This document shows, in pieces, positions 7,443 through 14,935 of a DNA stretch of 64,000 nt (positions within the stretch are counted from its first letter, which is position 1; every line of letters starts with the position of its first letter). The notes below the pieces were generated by a model that was given only the letters and a program-made list of their open reading frames with translations, did no database searches and had not been told where the DNA came from. The DNA comes from Gammaproteobacteria bacterium (GTDB taxonomy: Bacteria; Pseudomonadota; Gammaproteobacteria; Steroidobacterales; Foliamicaceae), in the NCBI GenBank assembly GCA_009844425.1, contig VYBN01000028.1, positions 62,001-126,000 on the forward strand. The letters run 5' to 3'. The translations under genes and the position numbers were made by a program.

Positions 7443-7898
7443 ATGACCTCCCCTCCCGCAGAAGAATGGGGCCACAAGGACATTGCTTCGCAGTTGCGCG
7501 GCGACGAGGACTTCCGAGGAGAGCAGGCGGGCAGGCCCTTCCCCTACGACGCCGAACGCATTGAAGCGGTCATCATGCACGTCCAGGCGGGCAGCCTGCG
7601 CAAGGTTCGCCCTGAGGATGCGCGCCGCGCCTTTGCCGAAGGAACGTCCGGGACCGCCGCCCTTGATGCGGCTCTCTGCTCACTCCTCTCCGAACTGGAA
7701 CGCGCCGAGCTGCTGGAGGTTTTCCAATGGTGCGGTGCCCCGCCCCGGTCCATCGCGGCCTTCTTCCGGGCGCAGACCCGCTTCTCCTGGACGGTCCCCT
7801 GGGTGCTGAACGCCATGAGCGACAAGGGCTGCGTAGAGCTTCCCTTTGCTATCGAGAAGCGGGTTCTGGCAGGCGATTTCGACTACATGGGCGCGTGA
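7443..7898 (+). CDS. Unknown protein paired with an AbiEii-like nucleotidyltransferase
   Basis: A 151-aa soluble protein I do not recognise. It is acidic-to-neutral and mostly helical-looking, with no membrane segment or signal. It begins MTSPPAEEWGHKD. Its stop overlaps the next gene's GTG by 4 nt (GTGA), so the two are made together. In AbiE-like and MNT-type modules the upstream small gene usually encodes the antitoxin or partner of the nucleotidyltransferase, so that role is inferred from position alone. The start at ATG 7443 is preferred over an in-frame ATG at 7419 because the added residues look random. Confidence 0.6.
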   Translation: MTSPPAEEWGHKDIASQLRGDEDFRGEQAGRPFPYDAERIEAVIMHVQAGSLRKVRPEDARRAFAEGTSGTAALDAALCSLLSELERAELLEVFQWCGAPPRSIAAFFRAQTRFSWTVPWVLNAMSDKGCVELPFAIEKRVLAGDFDYMGA

Positions 7899-8602
7899 AA
7901 ACCGTCGCCCTGCCCCCGCCGCTCGGCGATAGCCTCGCCTCCCTGCTCAAGGCGGTGGAAGACGCCATCGAGGAGCGCGAACTCCGGCTGGGGGGCGGCA
8001 CTGCGCTGGCCGCCCTGTGGAAACACCGGTTCAGCACCGACATCGACCTTGCCTGCGACCCCCGCGTGTTCGAGCGGGCCTTTTCCCGGGAGGGACGCGC
8101 CGAACTGCGTGAACGGCTGCGCCAATGGAGGGAAAACTCGCCCGGCTCCGTTTCGGCCATCCGGCTCTCATTCGGTATTGTCGGCTGGAAGACGCCTGCC
8201 GGGCCGGTGAGCATCGTTCCGTCGAGATTTCCTCCCCGCCCCTCCCCCTGGTCCAACATGCGGGTTGAAGGAACGGAGGTGCGGATCGCCACGGTAGAGG
8301 CTATCCTGAAGGGCAAGATTCACGGCAGGCTGCTTGCCAAAGGAGTCGCCACCCAAAGGGACGGCTACGATCTGGCGGTGGCCTTGCGCCGCAGCCCCAA
8401 GGCGGCGCACAGCGTTTTGGCTGAAGCGCATCCCGAACAATTGCAGGAGGCATTGGCCGCGGCGGAAAATCAGCCGAAGGGGGGCCGCCCCCTCATCAAC
8501 CCCGCCTACCCGGAGATCGCAGCCGACCCCTGGGGGGAGGCAAGAAAAGAGCTGGCCAAAGTGCTCGCCTCCTCGAACAGCGGCGAGATCGGGAGGCGAT
8601 AG
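7895..8602 (+). CDS. Nucleotidyltransferase, AbiEii/AbiGii toxin family
   Basis: A 235-aa protein with the polymerase-beta-fold signature GGGTALAALWKHR (33-45) and STDIDL (47-52), where GG..A..W..R.S.DID is the family motif. Members act as toxins that add nucleotides to tRNA or protein targets in abortive-infection and toxin-antitoxin modules. The GTG start at 7895 overlaps the upstream stop. A KGKIHGRL segment around residue 135 fits the conserved C-terminal Lys region of the family. It lies in the decayed stretch next to ssrA but is itself intact. The partner relationship with the 151-aa protein is inferred. Confidence 0.78.
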   Translation: MKTVALPPPLGDSLASLLKAVEDAIEERELRLGGGTALAALWKHRFSTDIDLACDPRVFERAFSREGRAELRERLRQWRENSPGSVSAIRLSFGIVGWKTPAGPVSIVPSRFPPRPSPWSNMRVEGTEVRIATVEAILKGKIHGRLLAKGVATQRDGYDLAVALRRSPKAAHSVLAEAHPEQLQEALAAAENQPKGGRPLINPAYPEIAADPWGEARKELAKVLASSNSGEIGRR

Positions 8603-8837
8603 CGGCCAGCGGCCGGACGGGCCGCCCTGTATTCCTCGCGGATAGGCTTGCAGCTACCTGCCGGACTTCCGCAGGTTCACGATCTTATTGACCATCCGGC
8701 AATTCGCCGCCCCCGTTTCACCCCCCTTCACACCACCCATTTCATGCGTCCGTTCCACTATGAAGTGCAACGCATGATTTGAAGAAGAGGCCAGGTGACG
8801 GCGATACTCTCCGATATCGAAAGAAGGAGGGTATCCG
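8603..8837. other. Intergenic stretch with a probable IS30-type left end
   Basis: No gene is evident. Around 8755-8780 the sequence CTATGAAGTGCAACGCATG resembles the terminal repeat of IS30-family elements and lies about 60-80 bp before the transposase stub, where a left end belongs. No matching right end was found before ssrA. Confidence 0.4.
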
Positions 8838-9105
8838 ATGGCCAAGGGCTACCATCACCTGACCTACGGTTCACGATGCCAGATTTACGCGCTGAAGAAA
8901 AGCGGGATGTCGGTTCGCGGCATGGCTCGTTTGCTGGGAGTGTCGGCTTCGACGGTGAGTCGCGAGTTGCGGCGCAACCGTGGCTGGCGCGGTTACCGGA
9001 TGAAGCAGGCGCAGCGTTTTTCGGAGGCTCGTCGGCGGGAGGCGTCGTCGCGGCCGCGCAAGCTGACGGTGGAGTTGCGGGGCTGGATTGAAGGGAGGCT
9101 CCGCC
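8838..9105 (+). pseudogene. IS30-family transposase, N-terminal stub
   Basis: About 89 codons match the N-terminal helix-turn-helix of IS30 transposases: HLTYGSRCQIYALKKSGMS, then RGMARLLGVSASTVSRELRRN and LRGWIEGRL. After that the frame turns to unrelated low-quality sequence and the DDE catalytic domain is absent, so it cannot transpose. A good Shine-Dalgarno (AAGGAGGG) precedes the ATG at 8838. The break lies about 100 bp from the 3' end of ssrA. Confidence 0.85.
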
Positions 9106-9205
9106 TCCATTATCGCCGGTGTGCAAGAGGGGGAATCGGCTCTACGGCGATTACAGCGGCCTTTGCGTCGAAGAGCCATAGGGACTCTGACGGAAGGGAA
9201 AGCTG

Positions 9206-9555
9206 TGGAGGCGGCGGGAATCGAACCCGCGTCCGCAAGCGCTACTGCCCAAGGCGCTCTACATGCTTAGCCGCGTCCGAAAAGACGGTAATTCCCCGAC
9301 GGGCAGGAATGAACTACCGCTGTGATCGACTAACTCTTAGCCAGCAGGCGCCGATCCGGTCTGCGGGCGATCCTGTGCAAGCGACGCTCCGGCCTGGCCA
9401 CAGGAAATCCTGGCAGGAACGCTAGCGGTCAAGCCGCTAGAGCGTAGTTGTCGTCGTTGGCAACTATAGGGTTTGCAGGCGGATTTACGAGGAACCCTGC
9501 GCCTCGGCATGCACACCAAGGGTCTCACAGCCCACGTCGAAGCCGTGTCGCCCCC
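9206..9555 (-). ncRNA. ssrA: tmRNA (transfer-messenger RNA)
   Basis: This is the trans-translation RNA that rescues stalled ribosomes. The 5' end reads GGGGGCGACACGGCTTCGAC (from 9555). The 3' end, complement of 9206 onwards, forms an acceptor and T-arm with GGTTCGATTCCCGCC and ends in CCA, which is encoded. The tag frame lies at 9461-9429 and encodes ANDDNYALAA followed by a stop, the tag type seen in pseudomonads and related gammaproteobacteria. Length is about 350 nt. The 3' half borders the mobile-gene debris at 6.6-9.1 kb, and ssrA 3' ends are common integration sites. Confidence 0.97.
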
Positions 9556-9642
9556 GTAGATCGGCTATTGTACTGCTTTGCAACCTGTTCGAACGCCCCC
9601 GTGCCCCGCTCTCTTCGCACCCGTCTGAAACGCCTGCTCCAC

Positions 9643-10575
9643 ATGACCGCGGGAGCGGGAGGGCCCATGGTTGCGGGGCGCTTGCGCCGCCGGTTGTTGC
9701 GCCTGGCCACCTACTCTTCGGTGACCACCGCCGCAATCCTGGTGGTGATCAAGGCCTGGGCCTGGCAGGCCACGGACTCCGTGTCGCTGCTCAGCTCGCT
9801 GGTGGATTCGACGCTGGACGTGCTGGGATCGTTGATCACGTTCTTCGCGGTTACGGTGTCGCTCAAGCCTGCCGACAAGGAACACCGTTTCGGCCACGGC
9901 AAGGCGGAAGGCCTGGCGGCGCTGGCGCAGTCCCTGATCATCGCCACGTCGGCGGTATTCGTGCTGAAGGAGTCGGTGGAGCGGATCCTGGCGCCCGCCG
10001 CCGTCGAGAATGCCCAGACCGGCATAGCGGTCATGGGGGTGTCCGTCGCGATGACGCTGTTGCTGCTCGGGATTCAACGCTACGTTCGCCTCGTTACCGG
10101 ATCCGCCGCAATCGAGGCGGACGCCATGCACTACAGGACCGACCTGGTGATCAACCTGGGCGTGGCCGCGGCGATCGCGGTGGCGGCCTGGCCGGGCGGC
10201 TGGCTGGCGGATCCGCTGGTGGCCGCGGCGGTGATTGCCTACCTGTTGTTCGGCGTCTGGAAGATCGCAAAACACGCGCTGGACATCCTGATGGACCGGG
10301 AGATTCCCGACAAGGACCGCGAGCTCATTACCGAACTTGCGGAGAGCCACCCCGCCGTAATCGACATTCACGACCTGAAGACGCGCCACGGCGGCTCGAA
10401 CTACATCGTGCAGTTCCACGTATTGCTGGACGCCGGCCTGAGCCTGGCCGAAGCCCATGAAATCCTCGACGAGGTGGAGATGCGAATCTTCGCGGAGTTC
10501 CCCGGTTGCGAACTGCTGCTGCACCCCGACCCGGAGGGCTACCACGCCGGCCCCCGCGAATTCGGCAAGGCCTGA
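9643..10575 (+). CDS. Cation diffusion facilitator (FieF/YiiP-like metal efflux)
   Basis: A 310-aa inner-membrane proton-coupled exporter of divalent metals (Zn, Fe or Cd class). Six membrane segments precede a cytoplasmic C-terminal domain. The transport site is D55xxxD59 in helix 2 (SSLVDSTLDV) with H163xxxD167 in helix 5 (MHYRTD). HRFGHGKAE (81-89) is the conserved loop. The cytoplasmic domain includes DLKTRHGGSNYIVQFHVLLD, with metal-binding His residues. ATG 9643 matches family N-termini. ATG 9667 and GTG 9601 are in-frame alternatives, and anything before 9556 would run into ssrA. The two Asp and His/Asp pairs are as in FieF, but specificity is not certain. Confidence 0.9.
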   Translation: MTAGAGGPMVAGRLRRRLLRLATYSSVTTAAILVVIKAWAWQATDSVSLLSSLVDSTLDVLGSLITFFAVTVSLKPADKEHRFGHGKAEGLAALAQSLIIATSAVFVLKESVERILAPAAVENAQTGIAVMGVSVAMTLLLLGIQRYVRLVTGSAAIEADAMHYRTDLVINLGVAAAIAVAAWPGGWLADPLVAAAVIAYLLFGVWKIAKHALDILMDREIPDKDRELITELAESHPAVIDIHDLKTRHGGSNYIVQFHVLLDAGLSLAEAHEILDEVEMRIFAEFPGCELLLHPDPEGYHAGPREFGKA

Positions 10576-10584
10576 CGCCGCCGC

Positions 10585-11622
10585 CTAGACCTCCCGGGGG
10601 ACCTCGTCGGCGAACAATTCCCAGGTGCCGCGAGGGTTGGTGATGCCATCCCAGCCGATTTGCGGCTCGAGCAACTCGGGTTTGTCGCGTTCCAGGCGCT
10701 CCAGCACCACACGCGGAATATTGTCGAGCTTCCCCGAGATCTTGAAGCTGTGCATGCGCCCGAACAAGGCGCCGTCGCGCACGTCCGTCTGACCCATGCG
10801 CATCCACGGCCACCAAGGCGACGTGCGCATGAAACCGGCATGGAAGCGGGCCGACGGATTGCTCCGGTCTTCGAGTTCCGCCGCGGGAATATAGAAGACG
10901 AAATGCTCCGAGGGATTGATCTTGGGCCCGGTCGAAGCCTTGGGCCAGCCCTCCGGCGTAACCGGGTTGGTGTACTCGTGCGCGTATTCCCAGGCGAGCA
11001 AGTACTGATCGTGAACCTTCTCGAACGGCATGATGAACGGGATGACCCCCTCTTCGTTCATGCGGGCGTCGGCCGCGTTCATCAGCGTGTTGTCGTCCGG
11101 AGCGCCGCCCATCGAAAAGCGCGGCATCTCCTCGGTCAGGCGCCCACGCAGGCCGTAGTTGAAGAAGGGAACCACTTCCACGCGCTCGCCGCTGTAGGGG
11201 TTGTCCCAGTAGTCGATGATTTCGCCGCTTGCCAGATCGGTGAAATAGCCAGCCTCGGTGCCCCGGATACGGAGGTGTCCGTTCTCGTCGATCTTGCATT
11301 GCATGTTCCCGCAGCCCACGTAGCCGAACAGCGGGACCAGCTTGTTCACGCCGATACGCGCGAACTGGACGCCCTGGTAGCCGCCGTAGGTGGGCAAATC
11401 GGCGTAGGTGCCCCAGATCTTGCCGAAGGCGTAGAGATTGTCGGCGGGCTTGCTGAGATCCAGCCCCTCGCCTGTGCCCGCCGCCCCGGCGCCTGCGGGG
11501 TCTTCCTCGCTGCCGTTCGGCGCGCCGCAGGCGGTGAGCCCCGCCGCGGCAAGTCCGCCCAGCGCCCCGCCCATCAGTGCGCGCCGGCTGACAACGCTCG
11601 TGAGTATCGAATTCATGAACAT
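10585..11622 (-). CDS. DUF1838 family protein, Tat lipoprotein
   Basis: A 345-aa exported protein of the uncharacterised DUF1838 family. The N-terminus has twin Arg (SRRALMGG, residues 12-19) and a lipobox LTAC with Cys32, so it is probably Tat-exported and lipid-anchored. Features shared with the second copy at 59099-60031 include a Trp-rich motif (SPWWPWMRMGQ here), a KISGKL/NREGT-like segment and C-terminal WELF/WTEY. Function is unknown; the fold is said to be related to catabolic accessory proteins. Downstream of YbdG on the same strand, separated by three tandem hairpins, so probably transcribed separately. Confidence 0.75.
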   Translation of the reverse strand: MFMNSILTSVVSRRALMGGALGGLAAAGLTACGAPNGSEEDPAGAGAAGTGEGLDLSKPADNLYAFGKIWGTYADLPTYGGYQGVQFARIGVNKLVPLFGYVGCGNMQCKIDENGHLRIRGTEAGYFTDLASGEIIDYWDNPYSGERVEVVPFFNYGLRGRLTEEMPRFSMGGAPDDNTLMNAADARMNEEGVIPFIMPFEKVHDQYLLAWEYAHEYTNPVTPEGWPKASTGPKINPSEHFVFYIPAAELEDRSNPSARFHAGFMRTSPWWPWMRMGQTDVRDGALFGRMHSFKISGKLDNIPRVVLERLERDKPELLEPQIGWDGITNPRGTWELFADEVPREV

Positions 11623-11664
11623 GGTCCACTCCCAAAGTTGAACGCTCGATATTACCCCTTAGGT

Positions 11665-11731
11665 GGGAAGGCGTCTCGCCTTCCCCGAGGGCGGAACGCC
11701 CTCGCTCCCAGGATGAAGGCGGGACGCCTTC
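11665..11731. repeat. Three tandem short hairpins of the GGCG-nnn-CGCC type
   Basis: Stems are GGAAGGCG/CGCCTTCC (11666-11684), GAGGGCG/CGCCCTC (11687-11703) and GAAGGCG/CGCCTTC (11715-11731), each with a 3-nt loop. They follow the YbdG stop and precede the DUF1838 gene. The middle unit recurs at 24549-24565 inside the last codons of dnaX. They could stabilise or end the ybdG mRNA. Confidence 0.7.
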
Positions 11732-11736
11732 CCGCC

Positions 11737-12993
11737 CTAAGTGACCACGGGCCGGGCGGTCTCGCGCAGATCGCGTCCCGACGCGCGCTGGAAAACGTTC
11801 AGCCCGAATTCGGGCGCCACCGCCAGAATGTGGTCGAAAAGATCGGACTGCAGGTCCTCATAAGCCTGCCAGTCGGTGGTCGCGGCAAAGCAATAGATCT
11901 CGATCGGCAGTCCGTCGGGACCGGACTGCAGTTGCCGAACCAGCGTGGTGCGCCCGGGATGCACCTTGGGGTGGTTCGTGATGTAGTTGTACAGGTAGGC
12001 CCTGAACGTTCCCACGTTGGTCAGGCGCCTCAGGTTGACGGCCAGCGATTCGGCGCCGATGCGGGTGTTGTACTCGTTGAGTTCGCGGTGTTTGTCGGGA
12101 ATGTAGTTCTCAAGCAGCTTGAACTTCGAAAAGCGCTCGATTTCCTCGTCCTCCAGAAAGCGCACCGAGGCCATGTCGATGTAGACGGAACGCTTGATCC
12201 GGCGCCCGCCGTCCTCGCTCATCCCGCGCCAGTTCCGGAACGAGCCGGTGATGAAGTCCTGCGTGGGTATGGTGCTCAGGGTCTTGTCCCAGTTGCGCAC
12301 GGTGACGGTGTGCAACGCGATATCGACCACGTCGCCGTCCACGTTGTGCGAGGGCATTTCCACCCAGTCCCCGATCCGCACCACGTCGTTGACCGATATC
12401 TGGATGCTGGCCAGCACCGAAAGCAGCGTGTCGCGGAACACCAGCAGCAACACCGCGGTGAGCGCACCCAGGCTGCTCAGCAGTAGCCAGACGGACACTT
12501 CGGCCGCATAGGCCACGATCACCAGGCCGGCAATGATGTAGAGCACCAGCGAGACAGCCTGAGCGTAGCCCTTGAGCGGCAGGCGCGCGTGGGTGCCGGG
12601 CGTGCTCTGAAGGTACAGGCCGGCGGCCTTGAGCACCGACACACCGCCCCCGATCGCCGCCAAGACCACCCAGGCGAAGGCCAGCACGCCGATCGCGTGG
12701 GTCCAGGACGCCCCAAGCTGCGGTTCGAGGGCGCGTACGCCGAAGAACAGGACCAGCGCCGGCGCCAGGTGCGCGAAACGCAGCAGCACCCGCGATTCCA
12801 GCAGCGCCGTGGCGAACGGGCCGGTGGCGGAAGACTGGAGCCGCCGACGGGCCGCCGCGGCAATCACGCCGCGCGCAAGCCAGTCCGCGATCAGCGCCGC
12901 CAGCGCCAGGGCCAGAACGGCCAGCGCCGTCGCCGCGGCCGGGTACTGGGCGAGCCAGCCCTCCGCGGCGGCCCGGATTTCGTCCGGGCTCAC
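11737..12993 (-). CDS. MscS-family mechanosensitive channel (YbdG/MscM-like)
   Basis: A 418-aa inner-membrane osmotic-release channel, close to the 415 aa of E. coli YbdG. About five membrane segments come first. The last, pore-lining helix runs into LLLVFRDTLLSVLASIQIS, followed by the beta domain NDVVRIGDWVEMPSHNVDGD and LHTVTVRNWDKTLSTIP. The DDxV-type PSHNVDGDVVDI segment is characteristic of the YbdG branch. The GTG start at 12993 overlaps the ASCH gene stop by GTGA, so the two are coupled. Osmoprotection is inferred from family. Confidence 0.9.
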   Translation of the reverse strand: MSPDEIRAAAEGWLAQYPAAATALAVLALALAALIADWLARGVIAAAARRRLQSSATGPFATALLESRVLLRFAHLAPALVLFFGVRALEPQLGASWTHAIGVLAFAWVVLAAIGGGVSVLKAAGLYLQSTPGTHARLPLKGYAQAVSLVLYIIAGLVIVAYAAEVSVWLLLSSLGALTAVLLLVFRDTLLSVLASIQISVNDVVRIGDWVEMPSHNVDGDVVDIALHTVTVRNWDKTLSTIPTQDFITGSFRNWRGMSEDGGRRIKRSVYIDMASVRFLEDEEIERFSKFKLLENYIPDKHRELNEYNTRIGAESLAVNLRRLTNVGTFRAYLYNYITNHPKVHPGRTTLVRQLQSGPDGLPIEIYCFAATTDWQAYEDLQSDLFDHILAVAPEFGLNVFQRASGRDLRETARPVVT

Positions 12994-13463
12994 GCCTCTT
13001 TCGGCGAATCCGGTCGCGGGTACAGCAGGCGGAACGATTGCCACATGACGGGCACCTGCTCGTGGAACTCCTGTCCCCGGGACTTGAGCCACTTGCCCCA
13101 GTAGGCGGCGTGAATCTTGCGCCACACCCTCACTTCGCGCGCCGCCGGACCCTCGCCTGCCGTGTGCCGCTCGTTCACCTCGTCGAAAGCCAGTTGCTCG
13201 CAGTCATCCAGTTCGACTACGCAGCGCGGGCGCCGGTCGGCGCCCAGGAACACGATCCGGTCGCCCGGCTCGAGCAGCCCGCCCTCTTCCTCAAGAAGCT
13301 CAACCAGCGAATAGGTGCAGGTCTTCTGCTCCGAAATCACCAGCCCAAGCAGCAAATCGCACATCTCGTGCGTCGATCCCAGCCGCCGCGCCACCAGGCG
13401 ACCGCCGCTCATTGGCGGCACGCCCGCCTCGCTGGCCTTTTGAAGAAATTTTTCGATGTTCAT
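12990..13463 (-). CDS. ASCH domain protein
   Basis: A 157-aa soluble protein with the PUA-like ASCH fold (central KTCTYSL near 47-53, PGDRIVFLGADRRPRCVVEL, and the closing segment with WRKIHAAYWGKW). ASCH proteins bind RNA or modified nucleosides, and some hydrolyse N4-acetylcytidine. The T-x-S and W..H..Y residues seen here are those normally conserved. It is the first gene of a two-gene unit with the YbdG-like channel (4-nt overlap). ATG 13463. The coupling to a channel gene has no obvious functional logic. Confidence 0.8.
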   Translation of the reverse strand: MNIEKFLQKASEAGVPPMSGGRLVARRLGSTHEMCDLLLGLVISEQKTCTYSLVELLEEEGGLLEPGDRIVFLGADRRPRCVVELDDCEQLAFDEVNERHTAGEGPAAREVRVWRKIHAAYWGKWLKSRGQEFHEQVPVMWQSFRLLYPRPDSPKEA

Positions 13464-13543
13464 ATCGCTGCCGGCAACGCTTGCTCAGGAAGTCGGGGAG
13501 TATACTCAAGCGCGTGGCGGAAAAAGGCTTCCCGAGGTTCCGA

Positions 13544-14119
13544 ATGCGGTCCGTGACGGCATTGGGCGCAGTGGCCGTGGCCCTTGCGGGATGCGGCGGA
13601 ACCGTGAACCTCAGCGCCAATTTCCCGGCGCCCATGACCAAGCGCCTGCCGCTCACCGCGCAGGTGCAATACCCGGCAAGCTTGAGCGAGTTCTCGCACG
13701 TGGAAGAGGCGCTGGACACCACCCGCTGGACCATCGCGCTCGGCCGCCCCAGCATACGAATGCTCGACAGCGTCCTCGGCTCCTGCCTGACGCTGGTTCC
13801 GGCGGGCGGCGCCGGACCGGCCCCCGACCTGATCATCGAACCGGAGATCATCCGCTTCGAACTGGGCGTGCCGGGGCGTTCCAAGGTGGACATTCCGGCG
13901 GCCTGGGTTGAATTCGACATCCGCATCACCGCCGCCGACGGCGCTCCACTGACCCGCCTGAAAATTCCCGGCTACGGCGAGGGCTCGCACGGTGGCGGAG
14001 GACTGGGCAGAAACCTCGGCGAAGCGGCCGAATACGCGCTGCGCGACGCCGGCGCGACGCTGACGCAGGAAATCGGCCAGGACGCTGCTATCCTTGCCCT
14101 TATCGGGAGCCGATCATGA
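13544..14119 (+). CDS. Putative lipoprotein, unknown function
   Basis: A 191-aa protein with a short signal ending in a lipobox (LAGC, Cys17), so probably a membrane-anchored lipoprotein. The mature part is rich in beta-like segments, with a glycine stretch (EGSHGGGGLGRN) near residue 155. I recognise no family. Its stop overlaps the next gene (ATGA), so the two are probably partners in the envelope. ATG 13544 is chosen for the signal. A GTG at 13514 would add 10 residues. Divergent from the ASCH gene. Confidence 0.7.
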   Translation: MRSVTALGAVAVALAGCGGTVNLSANFPAPMTKRLPLTAQVQYPASLSEFSHVEEALDTTRWTIALGRPSIRMLDSVLGSCLTLVPAGGAGPAPDLIIEPEIIRFELGVPGRSKVDIPAAWVEFDIRITAADGAPLTRLKIPGYGEGSHGGGGLGRNLGEAAEYALRDAGATLTQEIGQDAAILALIGSRS

Positions 14120-14772
14120 TTAACCGGGAAAAGGCCTTGCGCTGGATGCGATCGATCGCTCCGGCGGTGCTGCTCGGCCTGGCGGCGGGAGTGGCGCCAG
14201 CCGCGGCGCCGGCCGATGAGCAAGCGGAATCGCTGGTCCTGCTCCGCACCAGCTACCTGGCGGGAAACCGTACCGAGGAGGCGTTCGTCAGCTGCGTCTC
14301 GAAGAAGCTCCGCTCAGGCGCGAAGCGTCCGAATATCCATCCCGAGCGCCAATTCGTCGATGAGCTCTATCCCTGGCTGGAACCACGCACGATGCCGCGC
14401 GAAAGCGCCGATCTGAGTGAATTCATGGGACGGCCGGGCGTCGGCGAGGCGATCCGCCGAAAGGGCGTGCGCTACATGGTCTGGCTGAGCGGACAGACGC
14501 TGCGCGAGGGCAGCGGCGGAAGCCTGTCCTGCGCGGCGGGTCCCGGCGGCGCGGGCTGCTTCGGGGTGGCCTGGTGGCAGAACAACTCCGAGTACACCGC
14601 GTCGGTATGGGACATGAACGAACTCAGCGACATGGGCGCGATGAAGGCGAACGTGCGCGGCACGTCCGTCATACCGGCGCTGGTCATACCCGTCCCGATC
14701 ATTGCGCGCACCCGCGAAAAGGCCTGCGACAGCCTCGCGAGCCAGTTACGCGACTACCTAGAACTCGACTGA
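14116..14772 (+). CDS. Exported protein, unknown function
   Basis: A 218-aa protein with a signal peptide (about 1-34, AAGVAPAAAPADE). Four Cys residues in the mature region (VSCVSKK, LSCAAG, GCFGVAW, KACDSLA) suggest disulfides and periplasmic location. The ELYPWLEPRTMPR and RYMVWLSGQTL segments do not match a family I know. It is coupled to the upstream lipoprotein by a 4-nt ATGA overlap and is followed by a small hairpin and long hairpin copy 3. No function is proposed. Confidence 0.65.
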   Translation: MINREKALRWMRSIAPAVLLGLAAGVAPAAAPADEQAESLVLLRTSYLAGNRTEEAFVSCVSKKLRSGAKRPNIHPERQFVDELYPWLEPRTMPRESADLSEFMGRPGVGEAIRRKGVRYMVWLSGQTLREGSGGSLSCAAGPGGAGCFGVAWWQNNSEYTASVWDMNELSDMGAMKANVRGTSVIPALVIPVPIIARTREKACDSLASQLRDYLELD

Positions 14773-14773
14773 T

Positions 14774-14789
14774 CCCCGCCGAAACGGGG
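14774..14789 (+). terminator. Small hairpin after the exported protein gene
   Basis: CCCCG (14774-14778) pairs with CGGGG (14785-14789) across a 6-nt loop, starting 1 nt after the stop. There is no T-run, so termination would be weak or Rho-assisted. It is followed by the long hairpin at 14803. Confidence 0.4.
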
Positions 14790-14802
14790 GCGCTTCGATC
14801 CC

Positions 14803-14909
14803 GCAATCTCATTGCTCCCTTCTTCCGGGAGACGCATGAATCCATCCATGGAGCTTGCTCCGGCATCCCTGCCTCCAATACTCCCTGAAGAAGGGAGCAA
14901 TGAGATTGC
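14803..14909. repeat. Long hairpin repeat, copy 3
   Basis: A 29-nt arm (14803-14831) pairs with 14881-14909 with one mismatch, around a 49-nt apex containing ACGCATGAATCCATCCATGG and GCTTGCTCCGGCATCCCTG. It lies between two convergent gene ends, where a bidirectional terminator would be useful. The inner stem CTTCTTCCGGGAG equals copies 2 and 4, while the outer arm GCAATCTCATTG is unique. Confidence 0.87.
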
Positions 14910-14935
14910 TACGGTAATGCCTTCGGTTCCGGGAG

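Noticed and set aside
8654-8845. 63-aa minus-strand frame left of the IS30 stub
   Set aside because: No homology or start context; it overlaps the probable IS30 left end.
9556-9642. Earlier start for the FieF-like transporter at GTG 9601 or further upstream
   Set aside because: Starts before 9556 would lie within ssrA. GTG 9601 is possible, but family N-termini align with ATG 9643.
12589-13104. Plus-strand open frame opposite ybdG and ASCH genes
   Set aside because: Antisense to two well-supported, coupled genes, with no family features.
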